DNA of 64,000 nucleotides from Bacillota bacterium (GTDB taxonomy: Bacteria > Bacillota > Clostridia > Monoglobales > Firm-18): contig JAKJBX010000001.1 in NCBI GenBank assembly GCA_022706765.1, positions 1 to 64,000 of the forward strand, written 5' to 3'. The stretch's first letter is position 1; the number at the start of each line of letters is the position of its first letter. Both the position numbers and the translations under genes were made by a program. Positions 54,001 through 62,878 of the stretch are shown here, one piece after another. A model generated the notes under the pieces. That model was not told the DNA's origin. It saw nothing but the letters and a program-made list of their open reading frames with translations, and made no database searches.

Positions 54001-54140
54001 AATGATGCAATCTTTCCGGTCTTTTTTCCGCCCCACGGCGTTGTTGTCCATGACAGGCGTCAGCCTGTCTGTGTCCTTCGCCTTGCGGGACGAAAAAAAT
54101 CCACGGAAATCTTATCACCATTTTCATCAACGATTAGTAT
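53983..54140. mobile_element. 158-bp MITE-like element, copy 2 (cdsA-dxr)
   Basis: This copy differs from 32709-32866 at five of 158 positions and has the same orientation. The right terminal repeat (54119-54140) is identical to that of copy 1. The left repeat (53983-54004) has a single change (G to T at 53998), which creates the cdsA stop codon. The internal hairpin GACAGGC-GTCA-GCCTGTC is conserved. It ends 25 nt before the dxr start, the same distance as copy 1 before rimM. No transposase is in the window. Confidence 0.88.
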
Positions 54141-54165
54141 GATACTGATCTTTGCGAGGTAACAC

Positions 54166-55293
54166 ATGAAAAAATTAACCATACTCGGCAGTACGGGCTC
54201 TGTCGGCACGCAGGCTTTGGATGTGGTTTCACATTTAGGCAATGTGCGTGTGATAGGGCTTTCTACAAATTCAAACATCCGTCTGCTCGAACAGCAGATC
54301 CGCCGTTTCCGCCCGCAGATCGCCGCCGCCAGTGACGAAAAGGCGGCAGCTGCGTTGAAAGTTGCCGTGGCGGACACCAACACCAAAATTGTGTCGGGCG
54401 AGGGCGGGCTTTGCGAGGCGGCTTCTTTTGGCGACGCCGGGGCGGTGCTGACCTCGGTGGTCGGCAGCGTCGGTCTTTTGCCGACCTGCGCGGCTATTGA
54501 GGCGGGTCGTGACATACTGCTTGCCAACAAGGAAACGCTCGTGACGGCGGGCAGCCTGGTAATTAGGCTGGCACGTGAAAAAAACGTCAAAATTATCCCC
54601 ATAGACAGTGAGCACAGCGCCATATTCCAGTGCGTGCAGGGCGGCGGTGACATCAGACGCGTCATCCTCACCGCGTCGGGCGGTGCGCTTTTCGGCAAAA
54701 CCCGAGCCGAGCTGGACGGCGTGACGGTCGAAAAAGCGCTGGCGCACCCGAACTGGCGGATGGGGCAAAAAATTACCATTGACAGCGCCACACTGATGAA
54801 CAAGGGGCTTGAAGTCATCGAGGCGCACCACCTGTTCGGCGTGCCGTATGACGACATCGAGGTCGTGGTGCACCGCGAGAGTATCGTCCATTCGATGGTG
54901 GAGTTTGCCGACAACAGCGTCCTGGCGCAGATGGGCGTTCCGGACATGAAGCTGCCGATACACTATGCCGTCTGTTACCCTGAGCGCATACCTTCCGCCA
55001 CGCCGAGGCTGGAATTTTCGGCGCTCAGCCGGCTGACCTTTGCCAAGCCCGATACCGATACGTTTCGCCTGATGCCCATGGCGATCGAGGCAGGAAAGAG
55101 CGGCGGCAGTATGCCGACCGTGCTGAATGCGGCGAACGAGGCGGCGGTGGCAAAGTTTTTGAGCGGAAAAATCACATTTTTGCAAATTGAGGGTATGATT
55201 GAAAACGCCCTTGCACATCATAAAAAGATTGAGAATCCCTCGTTGGAGGAGATTATTGCGCTGGACAGGGGCATAAAGGAGGCGTTGGCGTGA
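54166..55293 (+). CDS. dxr: 1-deoxy-D-xylulose 5-phosphate reductoisomerase
   Basis: Dxr makes methylerythritol phosphate, the committed step of the MEP isoprenoid pathway. The 375-residue protein starts KKLTILGSTGSVGTQALDVV (NADPH site) and has LLANKETLVTAG, IPIDSEHSAIFQC, TASGGALFGKTR, HPNWRMGQKITIDSATLMNKGLEVIEAHHLFG and HRESIVHSMVEF, all conserved active-site blocks. GCGAGGT lies before the ATG. It overlaps rseP by four bases. ispG, two genes later, acts in the same pathway, and UppS uses the product. Confidence 0.97.
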   Translation: MKKLTILGSTGSVGTQALDVVSHLGNVRVIGLSTNSNIRLLEQQIRRFRPQIAAASDEKAAAALKVAVADTNTKIVSGEGGLCEAASFGDAGAVLTSVVGSVGLLPTCAAIEAGRDILLANKETLVTAGSLVIRLAREKNVKIIPIDSEHSAIFQCVQGGGDIRRVILTASGGALFGKTRAELDGVTVEKALAHPNWRMGQKITIDSATLMNKGLEVIEAHHLFGVPYDDIEVVVHRESIVHSMVEFADNSVLAQMGVPDMKLPIHYAVCYPERIPSATPRLEFSALSRLTFAKPDTDTFRLMPMAIEAGKSGGSMPTVLNAANEAAVAKFLSGKITFLQIEGMIENALAHHKKIENPSLEEIIALDRGIKEALA

Positions 55294-56312
55294 TTACGGC
55301 GATTTCTGCGATAGCGGTGTTTTTGCTGCTCATCACCGTGCACGAGCTGGGACATTTTTTGGCGGCAAAGGCTGTCGGCATCCGGGTTTTGGAGTTTGCC
55401 GTCGGTATGGGACCGGCGATTTTTAAAAAGCAAAAGGGCGAGACCCTCTATTCGGTGCGCATCCTGCCCATCGGCGGCTACTGCAAAATGGAGGGAGAGG
55501 ATGAGGCAAGCGCCGACGATGCGGCATTCGGCAACAAAAGCGCATGGAAGCGGCTGGTGACCCTTGTTGCCGGTGCGTTTATGAATATCGTCACAGGATT
55601 TTTTGTTTTGCTTTTGATGGCATCTCTGATGCCTGCGGTGTTGACACCTGTGGTGTCTACGGTGCTTCCTGATTCGCCCGCAGCGCAGGTTGGGCTTGCC
55701 GTGGGCGACAGGATTGTCGGCGTAAACGGTACGAGAATCAACGTATATCATGATTATCAGTTTGAGATGTCTCGGTATTCGGGCGGCGAAATTGCATTGG
55801 AGTATAAGAGGAACGGTGTTTTGCATACTGTCAATCTGGTTCCAATGAAGGAAGACGACCGAAGCATTATTGGCTTTACGACGGCAATAAAGGAGCTAAC
55901 CTTTACGTCAAGAATTTCCGAGGCGTTTTACACCGCAATCTTTGATGCCAAATACGTCATCGTATCACTTGGTGATTTGATGACCGGAAAGGTCAGTGTT
56001 CGGGATATGTCAGGTCCAGCCGGCATTGTGCAGGCTATTGGAATGTCCGCTAAGGAAGGTTTTTTGAATTTGCTGTGGCTGACGGCGTTGATCACCATCA
56101 ATCTCGGCATCTTCAACCTATTGCCCATCCCCGCGCTGGACGGCGGGCGTGTGCTGTTTATCCTGATTGAGCTTATCAGCCGCAGAAAGATCCCGCCCGA
56201 AAAAGAAGGCATGATCCACTTCGTCGGCTTCGTGCTGCTGATTGCGCTGATGATTTTTGCTACCACCAACGACATTGGGCGCATCTTTGGCGGATTTTTT
56301 GGAGGGGCATAA
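55290..56312 (+). CDS. rseP: Site-2 intramembrane metalloprotease RseP
   Basis: This 340-residue membrane protease has the zinc motif HELGHF at residues 18-23 in the first helix, a PDZ domain (about 110-190, LPDSPAAQVGLAVGDRIVGVNG), and the second metal ligand region NLLPIPALDGGRVLF near residue 275. Such enzymes cut transmembrane anti-sigma factors or remnant signal peptides. It lies between dxr and ispG, as in many Firmicutes, and overlaps both genes (ATGA and TAATG). Confidence 0.95.
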   Translation: MITAISAIAVFLLLITVHELGHFLAAKAVGIRVLEFAVGMGPAIFKKQKGETLYSVRILPIGGYCKMEGEDEASADDAAFGNKSAWKRLVTLVAGAFMNIVTGFFVLLLMASLMPAVLTPVVSTVLPDSPAAQVGLAVGDRIVGVNGTRINVYHDYQFEMSRYSGGEIALEYKRNGVLHTVNLVPMKEDDRSIIGFTTAIKELTFTSRISEAFYTAIFDAKYVIVSLGDLMTGKVSVRDMSGPAGIVQAIGMSAKEGFLNLLWLTALITINLGIFNLLPIPALDGGRVLFILIELISRRKIPPEKEGMIHFVGFVLLIALMIFATTNDIGRIFGGFFGGA

Positions 56313-57361
56313 TGAATAACCGCAAACTGACAAAGCCCGTCAGAGTCGGGAATATCACCATCGGCGCAGGCGCCCGCATTCCGGTGCAGAGCATGTGCAA
56401 CACCAAAACCGGCGACGTCGGTAAAACCGCCGAGCAAATCGCAAAGCTCGAAGCGGCAGGCTGCGACATCGTCCGTTTGGCGGTGCCCGATAAAGCCGCC
56501 GCTGACGCATTCGGCACCTTACGTCAAAAGACCAATTTGCCGCTGGTTGCCGATATACACTTCGATTACCGGCTGGCGCTGATATGTGCGGCGGGCGGTG
56601 CGGACAAAATCCGCATCAACCCCGGCAACATCGGCAAGAGCGACAATGTGCGTCAGGTCGCCGAGGCATGCAGGGCGCATCACATCCCAATCCGCATCGG
56701 GGTCAACATGGGCTCGATAGATGCCGAAAGCGAAAAAAAATACGGCAGGACGCCGCTTGCCATGGTCGAAAGCGCCTTTTATCACATAGGTCTTTTGAAC
56801 CAATATGATTTTGACGACATCGTCGTATCCTTAAAAGCATCGGACGTTGCCAAGACGGTCGAGGCTTACCGCCTGATGAGCGCGCGCAGCGGCTATCCCT
56901 TGCATATTGGCGTGACTGAGGCAGGCACCGCCTATATGGGGATGATCAAGTCCGCTGTGGGCATTGGTTCATTGTTGCTTAGCGGCATTGGCGACACCAT
57001 CCGTGTTTCGCTGACCGCCGACCCCACCGAGGAGATCAAAGCCGCCAAGGGCATTTTAAGGGCGGCGGGCTATTCGGACGGCGGGGTCGAGTTCGTGTCC
57101 TGCCCGACCTGCGGCAGGTGCGGGATCGACCTCATCGGTATCGCATCAAAGGTGGAGATGGCGCTTGCGGCTACGGACAAGCCCATCAAGGTCGCCGTCA
57201 TGGGCTGCGCCGTGAACGGTCCGGGCGAAGCAAAGGACGCCGACATCGGCATCGCAGGCGGCGACGGCTGTGCAGTGCTGTTCAAAAAGGGCGCCATCAT
57301 TAAAAAAATCGACGAGGCGGACATCGTATCCGTCCTGCTTGATGAAATAGGAGACATGTAG
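56312..57361 (+). CDS. ispG: 4-hydroxy-3-methylbut-2-enyl diphosphate synthase
   Basis: IspG catalyses the sixth step of the MEP pathway with a 4Fe-4S cluster. The 349-residue protein has VGNITIGAGARIPVQSMCNTKTGDV, LPLVADIHFDYRLAL, KIRINPGNIG and RIGVNMGSID. Cluster cysteines lie in SCPTCGRCGIDL and VAVMGCAVNGPGEAKDADIGIAGG. Length fits the short bacterial form. It is translationally coupled to rseP and directly precedes polC, in the place where proS stands in Bacillus. Confidence 0.97.
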   Translation: MNNRKLTKPVRVGNITIGAGARIPVQSMCNTKTGDVGKTAEQIAKLEAAGCDIVRLAVPDKAAADAFGTLRQKTNLPLVADIHFDYRLALICAAGGADKIRINPGNIGKSDNVRQVAEACRAHHIPIRIGVNMGSIDAESEKKYGRTPLAMVESAFYHIGLLNQYDFDDIVVSLKASDVAKTVEAYRLMSARSGYPLHIGVTEAGTAYMGMIKSAVGIGSLLLSGIGDTIRVSLTADPTEEIKAAKGILRAAGYSDGGVEFVSCPTCGRCGIDLIGIASKVEMALAATDKPIKVAVMGCAVNGPGEAKDADIGIAGGDGCAVLFKKGAIIKKIDEADIVSVLLDEIGDM

Positions 57362-57364
57362 ACC

Positions 57365-60300
57365 ATGAGACTGTCCGAGTTCTTTTCAAGGGTTGACAAT
57401 ACCATATTACAAACCGCAACGGTGCAAAACGTCGCGGTGGACCGAAGCGCCCGGGAGGTGACGGTGACCGCCCGTTTTGACGTGCTTGCGGCTTTTTCGG
57501 ATATCAAAAACGTACAGGAGCAGATTTGCACGGCATATGCCCTCAAAAAAGCGACCATTCACCCGAGGTATGACGCCGCCCTGTTGTCCGGCGGTTTTTT
57601 GGGCAACCTCACCGAATACGTCTCGGAGGAATACCCCGTGGCGATGAGCGTCTTAGCGGGCGCAACGGCACGCTTTGAAGAGGGCGTGTTTGCGGTGTCG
57701 CTGAAAAATAACGGTCACGAGACCCTGACGCAAATCGGCTTTGATGCACTGGCACAGGGTATCATCCGTGAGCAGTTCGGCACGGAGGTGCAGGTCACGG
57801 CGTTTTCACAGTCACAGACCTTTGAGGAGTATGAAAATGTCAAGAAGCAGACCATTAAAAGGGTGGAGGAGCAGAAAAGCGCCAAGCCCCGGGAAGAAAA
57901 CCCGGTCGTGCTGGGCAGGGAGATCAAGACCGACAACTATTTCCCGATAAAGAACATCGACGAAGCCAGCGGCAGGGTAGTCGTCTGCGGTGAGATATTT
58001 TCCAAAAGCATTGATTCACGTGAGACACGTGACGGCAAATACATCGTCAATTTTGATATCACCGACTTTGAAAGCAGCGTCACCTGTAAGCTGTTCGGGG
58101 TGGAAAAGCGGGATTTCCAAAGGCTTGAATCACGCCTGACCAAGGGCGTGTGCGTTGCCGTCAAGGGGCTTGCGCAGTTTGACAAATACGCCCGGGAAGT
58201 GCTGGTGATGGCGGACGACATTAACATCGTCAAAAAAGAGGTGCGCATCGACGACGCCGAGGTCAAGCGTGTCGAGCTGCACCTGCACACCAAAATGAGC
58301 TTTATGGATGCGATGGCGGACGTCAAGGACATCGTAAAGCGCGCGGTGTCGTGGGGGCACAAGGCGATCGCCGTCACCGACCACGGCGTGGTGCAGGCTT
58401 TCCCCGACGCTGTCGACAGAATTCCACCCGACTTCAAGGTCATCTTCGGCGTCGAGGCATATCTGGTCGACGTCGGCAGGGCGATCACCTTCGGTGGGCA
58501 GGGTCAGGGGCTGACTGACGGCGTCGTGGTGTTCGACACCGAAACCACGGGCTTTTATCCGCATAAGGACAAGATCATCGAAATCGGTGCGGTCAAGATC
58601 AAGGACGGCGAAATTGTTGACCGGTTTTCGGCGTTCGTCAACCCCGAGGTACCGATTTCCGAAAAAATCACTAAGCTGACCGGCATATCGGACGGTATGG
58701 TCGCCGGCGCCGAAACGATTAAAAGCGTGCTGCCGAAGTTTTTGGATTTCTGCGGCGATGCGGTACTGGTCGCCCACAACGCCGGCTTTGACATCGGCTT
58801 CATCCGGGCAAACGCCAAAATGCTGGAGCTGGAATTTGCACCCACCTATGTTGACACCGTCGAGATGGCGAGAGGTGCGCTGCCCGAGCTTGAAAACCAT
58901 AAGCTGAACGTCGTGGCAAAGGCGCTCGGCATCAGCCTGGAAGGTCACCACAGGGCGGTCAATGACGCCGAGGCGACGGCGCAGATTTATCTGCAGCTCG
59001 CAGGCAGCGCCGGGGTCGCAACGGTGGATGAGCTCAACGAGGCGTACGGCGAACCCCAAACCTTCAAGAGCAAAAAATACAACCACGCCGTCATTTTGGC
59101 GAAGAATTATACGGGGCTTAAAAACCTGTACAAAATCATTTCACAGTCCCATCTGAACTATTATTATAAAAAGCCCTGCATGCCGAAATCGTTGTATTTC
59201 AAGCACATGGACGGGCTGATGATCGGCTCCGCCTGCGAGCAGGGCGAGCTTTACCAGGCGATTTTAAACGAAAAAACACCTAAGGAAATTGGTCAGATAG
59301 CCCGCATGTACGATTATTTTGAAATCCAGCCGCTCGGCAACAATGAGTTCATGGTGCGTGACGGCATTGTCAAGGACAGAAATACGCTCATTCAAATCAA
59401 CAAGCGGATCATCGAGCTGGGCGAGTATTATAACAAGCCCGTCGTCGCCACCTGCGACGTGCATTTCCTTGACCCCAAGGATTCCGTCTACCGCGCGATA
59501 CTGATGGCGGGTCAGGGCTATTCCGACGCCGACTTGCAGGCGCCGCTCTACCTGCGCACGACCGACGAGATGCTGGCGGAGTTTGACTATCTCACGCCCG
59601 AAAAGGCGTATGAGGTGGTGGTCGGGAACACCAACAAAATCGCCGATATGTGCGAGCGGATGATTCCCGTGCCAAACGGCACCTTCCCGCCCGTTATGGG
59701 CAATTCCGAAAAGGAGATCACCGACATGTGCGTTGCCAAGGCAAAGCGCATTTACGGCGAAAAGCTGCCCGAAATCGTGGAGCAGCGCATGAACAAGGAG
59801 CTGACGGCGATCAACAAATACGGCTTTTCGGTGATGTATCTGATTGCCCAAAGGTTGGTGACCAAGAGCAACAGCGACGGCTATATGGTCGGCTCCCGGG
59901 GCTCGGTAGGCTCATCCTTCGCGGCGTTCCTCAGCGACATCACCGAGGTCAACGCACTGCCGCCGCACTATGTCTGCGGCAGGTGCCAATACAGCGAATT
60001 TATCACCGACGGCAGCGTCGGCGCAGGGGTGGATATGCCCGACAAGCCCTGCCCGAGGTGCGGTGCCGGACTTGCCAAGGACGGACATGACATCCCGTTT
60101 GAAACCTTCTTAGGCTTTGAGGGCGACAAAGAACCGGACATCGACCTTAATTTCTCCGGCGAATACCAGCCGGTCGCGCACAAGTACACCGAGGAGCTGT
60201 TCGGCGAGGGCTATGTTTTCAGGGCGGGTACTATCAGCACCCTTGCCGATCGCACCGCCTACGGGTATGTGAAAAAATACCTTGAAGAGCGGAACATCAC

Positions 60301-61555
60301 CGCCACCAGGGCGGAGGAAAACCGTCTGGTCGCAGGCGTCAGCGGCGTCAAGCGTACGACGGGACAGCACCCGGGCGGCGTTATGATACTCCCCAAAGGA
60401 CACGACATTCATGAATTCTGTCCGATACAGCACCCTGCCGACGACGATTCCAAGGGCGTCATCACCACCCATTTCGACTACCATTCCATCAGCGGCAGGC
60501 TGTTAAAGCTCGACATCTTAGGGCATGACGACCCGACCATGATCAAAATGTTGGAGGATTTGACGGGCGTCGACGCCAAAGCTATCCCGCTCGACGACAA
60601 GCAGACCATGAGCATCTTCACAGGCACCGGGGCGCTGGGTGTGAATCCGCAGCAGATCGGCTCGGAGGTCGGCACCTTCGGCGTGCCGGAGCTCGGCACA
60701 AAGTTTGTGCGCCAGATGCTGGTCGAAACCAAGCCGACTACCTTTTCCGAGCTTGTCCGCATATCGGGTCTTTCGCACGGTACGGACGTGTGGGCGAACA
60801 ACGCTCAGGAGCTTGTGAAAAATAAGGTTGCTACGTTGCGTGAGGCGATTTGTACCCGTGACGACATTATGACCTATCTGATTTATGCGGGGCTGCCCTC
60901 AAAGAGCGCCTTCGACATCATGGAGCGTGTGCGAAAGGGCAAGGGGCTGACGGAGGACGATGAAAAGCTGATGCGGCAGTACAATGTTCCCGACTGGTAC
61001 ATAAGCTCTTGCAATAAGATCAAGTATATGTTCCCCAAGGCGCATGCCGTCGCCTATATCACTATGGCGCTGCGCATTGCGTGGTTCAAGGTGCACCGCC
61101 CGCTGGAATTCTACCTTGCGCATCTGACCGTCCGCGCGGACGAGTTCAACGCGGAATATATGTGCGACCCGGGGCAGGTTAGAAGCAAAAAAGCGGCGCT
61201 CGAAGCCATCCCCGCAAACGAGATGACGCAAAAGGACAAAAACATTCTGTCGATACTCGAAATCGTCAACGAGATGTTCGAGCGGGGCATCAGGTTTTTA
61301 ACGATAGACGTATACAAGTCCCATGCCTCCCGCTTTTTGGGTGTCGACGGCAACATCCTGCCGCCGCTTTCGGCGATTGCCGGACTGGGCGAGTCGGTTG
61401 CTGAGTCAGTCTGCGAGGCGCGGGAAAAGGAAACGTTTACCTCCATCGAGGATCTGCTGTGCAGGACAAGCCTCAGCAAAACGGTGGCGGACATCTTAAA
61501 GCAGCAGGGCTGCCTCGGTGACTTGCCGGACAGTAATCAGTTAACTTTTTTTTGA
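57365..61555 (+). CDS. polC: DNA polymerase III PolC
   Basis: This 1396-residue Gram-positive replicative polymerase has an N-terminal domain, an OB-fold (about 190-285), and a PHP domain beginning VELHLHTKMSFMDAM near residue 300. A DEDD 3'-5' exonuclease is inserted in the PHP domain (DTETTGFYPHKDKIIEIGA near 390, HNAGFDIGFI near 472, HHRAVNDAEATAQ near 525). A zinc-type cluster CGRCQYSEF...CPRCG lies near 868-900, the catalytic PDIDLNFSGEYQP near 924, and HhH and C-terminal tau-binding parts follow. The domain order is that of PolC, not DnaE. Start ATG at 57365, three bases after ispG. Confidence 0.98.
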   Translation: MRLSEFFSRVDNTILQTATVQNVAVDRSAREVTVTARFDVLAAFSDIKNVQEQICTAYALKKATIHPRYDAALLSGGFLGNLTEYVSEEYPVAMSVLAGATARFEEGVFAVSLKNNGHETLTQIGFDALAQGIIREQFGTEVQVTAFSQSQTFEEYENVKKQTIKRVEEQKSAKPREENPVVLGREIKTDNYFPIKNIDEASGRVVVCGEIFSKSIDSRETRDGKYIVNFDITDFESSVTCKLFGVEKRDFQRLESRLTKGVCVAVKGLAQFDKYAREVLVMADDINIVKKEVRIDDAEVKRVELHLHTKMSFMDAMADVKDIVKRAVSWGHKAIAVTDHGVVQAFPDAVDRIPPDFKVIFGVEAYLVDVGRAITFGGQGQGLTDGVVVFDTETTGFYPHKDKIIEIGAVKIKDGEIVDRFSAFVNPEVPISEKITKLTGISDGMVAGAETIKSVLPKFLDFCGDAVLVAHNAGFDIGFIRANAKMLELEFAPTYVDTVEMARGALPELENHKLNVVAKALGISLEGHHRAVNDAEATAQIYLQLAGSAGVATVDELNEAYGEPQTFKSKKYNHAVILAKNYTGLKNLYKIISQSHLNYYYKKPCMPKSLYFKHMDGLMIGSACEQGELYQAILNEKTPKEIGQIARMYDYFEIQPLGNNEFMVRDGIVKDRNTLIQINKRIIELGEYYNKPVVATCDVHFLDPKDSVYRAILMAGQGYSDADLQAPLYLRTTDEMLAEFDYLTPEKAYEVVVGNTNKIADMCERMIPVPNGTFPPVMGNSEKEITDMCVAKAKRIYGEKLPEIVEQRMNKELTAINKYGFSVMYLIAQRLVTKSNSDGYMVGSRGSVGSSFAAFLSDITEVNALPPHYVCGRCQYSEFITDGSVGAGVDMPDKPCPRCGAGLAKDGHDIPFETFLGFEGDKEPDIDLNFSGEYQPVAHKYTEELFGEGYVFRAGTISTLADRTAYGYVKKYLEERNITATRAEENRLVAGVSGVKRTTGQHPGGVMILPKGHDIHEFCPIQHPADDDSKGVITTHFDYHSISGRLLKLDILGHDDPTMIKMLEDLTGVDAKAIPLDDKQTMSIFTGTGALGVNPQQIGSEVGTFGVPELGTKFVRQMLVETKPTTFSELVRISGLSHGTDVWANNAQELVKNKVATLREAICTRDDIMTYLIYAGLPSKSAFDIMERVRKGKGLTEDDEKLMRQYNVPDWYISSCNKIKYMFPKAHAVAYITMALRIAWFKVHRPLEFYLAHLTVRADEFNAEYMCDPGQVRSKKAALEAIPANEMTQKDKNILSILEIVNEMFERGIRFLTIDVYKSHASRFLGVDGNILPPLSAIAGLGESVAESVCEAREKETFTSIEDLLCRTSLSKTVADILKQQGCLGDLPDSNQLTFF

Positions 61556-61565
61556 GGAAAACCTT

Positions 61566-62138
61566 ATGCTTTCAATCAAGGAAATCATTGTGGTCGAGGG
61601 GAAATACGATAAGATACGCCTGTCGCAGCTTGTCGACACCGTGATCATCACCACCGACGGCTTCGGGCTTTATAACAACAGCGAAAAAACCGCATTATTA
61701 AAGCGTTTGGCAAAGGAGCGGGGCGTCATCGTGCTGACCGATTCGGACAGCGCGGGCTTTCGCATTCGCAACTTTATCAAAAGCAGCCTCGGCGGCATAA
61801 GCGTCAAGCACGCCTATATTCCCGAAATACCGGGCAAGGAGCGCCGCAAAAGCCGTGCGGGCAAGGAGGGGCTTTTGGGAGTCGAGGGCACGCCGGACAG
61901 CGTGATTATAGACGCTCTGCAAAAGGCTAATGCTACTCCGGAACTCAGCGCCGGCGGCGTCACCAAGGCGGATTTTTTTGAGGACGGGCTTGCGGGCAGG
62001 CAGGACAGTGCGTTAAAACGCCGCCTTTTGGCGAAAAAAATGGGGCTTCCGCAGAGGATGTCTGCGAATGCCCTTTTGGATGTGATCAACCTGCTCTATA
62101 CACCCGAGCAGTACCGTGCGCTGATTGATGATATGTAA
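61566..62138 (+). CDS. rnmV: Ribonuclease M5-like Toprim protein
   Basis: This 190-residue protein starts IKEIIVVEGKYDKIRLSQLVDTVIITTDGFGL, a Toprim domain with the catalytic Glu, and has LTDSDSAGFRIRNFIKSSL with the DxD metal site. It then shows a C-terminal helical part (LLAKKMGLPQRMSANALLDVINLL). This matches the RNase M5 family (with the DUF4093 extension), which matures 5S rRNA in Firmicutes. It follows polC by 10 nt, an unusual partner for a 5S maturase. The stop lies five bases from the stop of the convergent bactofilin gene. Confidence 0.87.
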   Translation: MLSIKEIIVVEGKYDKIRLSQLVDTVIITTDGFGLYNNSEKTALLKRLAKERGVIVLTDSDSAGFRIRNFIKSSLGGISVKHAYIPEIPGKERRKSRAGKEGLLGVEGTPDSVIIDALQKANATPELSAGGVTKADFFEDGLAGRQDSALKRRLLAKKMGLPQRMSANALLDVINLLYTPEQYRALIDDM

Positions 62139-62143
62139 AGGCG

Positions 62144-62533
62144 TTATTCCTCACGTTCGAGGATTTTGCAGTTGCCCACAAAAACCGCGCCCTCGTCGGC
62201 GATGAGGCTGCCTACGGTGTGTTCGCCCCGGACTTTGGCGGTGTCCTTGACGGTCAGCTGACCCTTGGCGGAAATATCGCCGTTCACGCCGCCCGCCACG
62301 ATCACGTTGACGGCGGAGATGTTGCCGGTAATGACGGCGCTTTTGCCGATGACAAGGTCGCCGCTGACGGTGATCTCACCCGTGACGGCGCCGTCGATTT
62401 TGCAATTGCCCGAAACCGTAAAATGCCCGTCGATTGACGTTTTCCTGCCAATCAGGGTATCAATTTTCATAATATCTGAGCCGACATTCACTTTTTTGCC
62501 CAGTAAGCCCTTCGCTTTTGTCAAAAAACTCAT
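62144..62533 (-). CDS. Bactofilin (polymer-forming cytoskeletal protein)
   Basis: This 129-residue protein has a right-handed beta-helix made of short repeats such as GHFTVSGNCKIDGAVTGEITVSGDLVIGKSAVITGNISAVNVIVAGGVNGDISAKGQLTV, the DUF583/bactofilin pattern. Bactofilins form nucleotide-free filaments at the membrane and take part in cell shape, wall synthesis or organisation. A basic N-terminal stretch (KAKGLLGKKVN) could attach it to membrane. AAGGAGTTG lies upstream of the ATG. It is a single convergent gene with no terminator visible in the five-base gap to rnmV. Confidence 0.92.
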   Translation of the reverse strand: MSFLTKAKGLLGKKVNVGSDIMKIDTLIGRKTSIDGHFTVSGNCKIDGAVTGEITVSGDLVIGKSAVITGNISAVNVIVAGGVNGDISAKGQLTVKDTAKVRGEHTVGSLIADEGAVFVGNCKILEREE

Positions 62534-62604
62534 CTTAACAACTCCTTTATGATGTAGTAAATTCTATGTCGAAATAAAAAATCCTGCAAAAATTCCGAAA
62601 ATGC

Positions 62605-62633
62605 TTGCAATTTCCAAATAATTAGGGTATAAT
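62605..62633 (+). promoter_or_regulatory. rimP-nusA promoter
   Basis: TTGCAA (62605-62610), a 17-bp spacer and a perfect TATAAT (62628-62633) read toward rimP. Confidence 0.8.
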
Positions 62634-62688
62634 AGCTAAGGATGAATTGCAGAAATGACTTGACAAAGAGTGGGGAACCCCACTCTTT

Positions 62689-62836
62689 ATATTTTGTGTG
62701 ACGCACAGCGTCACACAAAATATAAAGCAATTAATTCATTCCTTGGCAATGGGGTGCGTTAGCGCGCCTAAAACGCCGAAGGCGTTTTGTTGTGTGACGC
62801 ACAGCGTCACACAAAATATAAAGCAAATCATTCATT
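62689..62836 (+). repeat. Dispersed hairpin-flanked repeat, copy in the rimP leader
   Basis: A 15-bp stem ATATTTTGTGTGACG / CGTCACACAAAATAT (62689-62723) is followed by the conserved core AAGCAATTAATTCATTCCTT, GGCAATGG, GCGCGCCTAAAA and a hairpin AAAACGCCGAAGGCGTTTT (about 62769-62787). Then most of the first hairpin and the start of the core are repeated (62790-62836, offset 96 bp). The partial second unit suggests tandem growth like that seen before nusA. Confidence 0.75.
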
Positions 62837-62878
62837 CGACCGGCAACTTGCAACCCGTAACAACAAGGAGCGTACACT

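Larger units (their letters stand above)
62534..62878 (+). other. 345-bp intergenic region: rimP promoter and hairpin-rich leader
   Basis: After the bactofilin start the region carries the rimP promoter (62605-62633). Then come a short perfect hairpin AAAGAGTGGGG-AA-CCCCACTCTTT (62665-62688) and the repeat-bearing segment 62689-62836. No gene is seen. The predicted leader is close to 240 nt, long for a ribosome-maturation gene. Confidence 0.6.

Noticed and set aside
54060-54947. Minus-strand open frame of 295 residues overlapping dxr and the 158-bp element
   Set aside because: Antisense to dxr; its tail matches a frame in the other element copy only because the element is duplicated.
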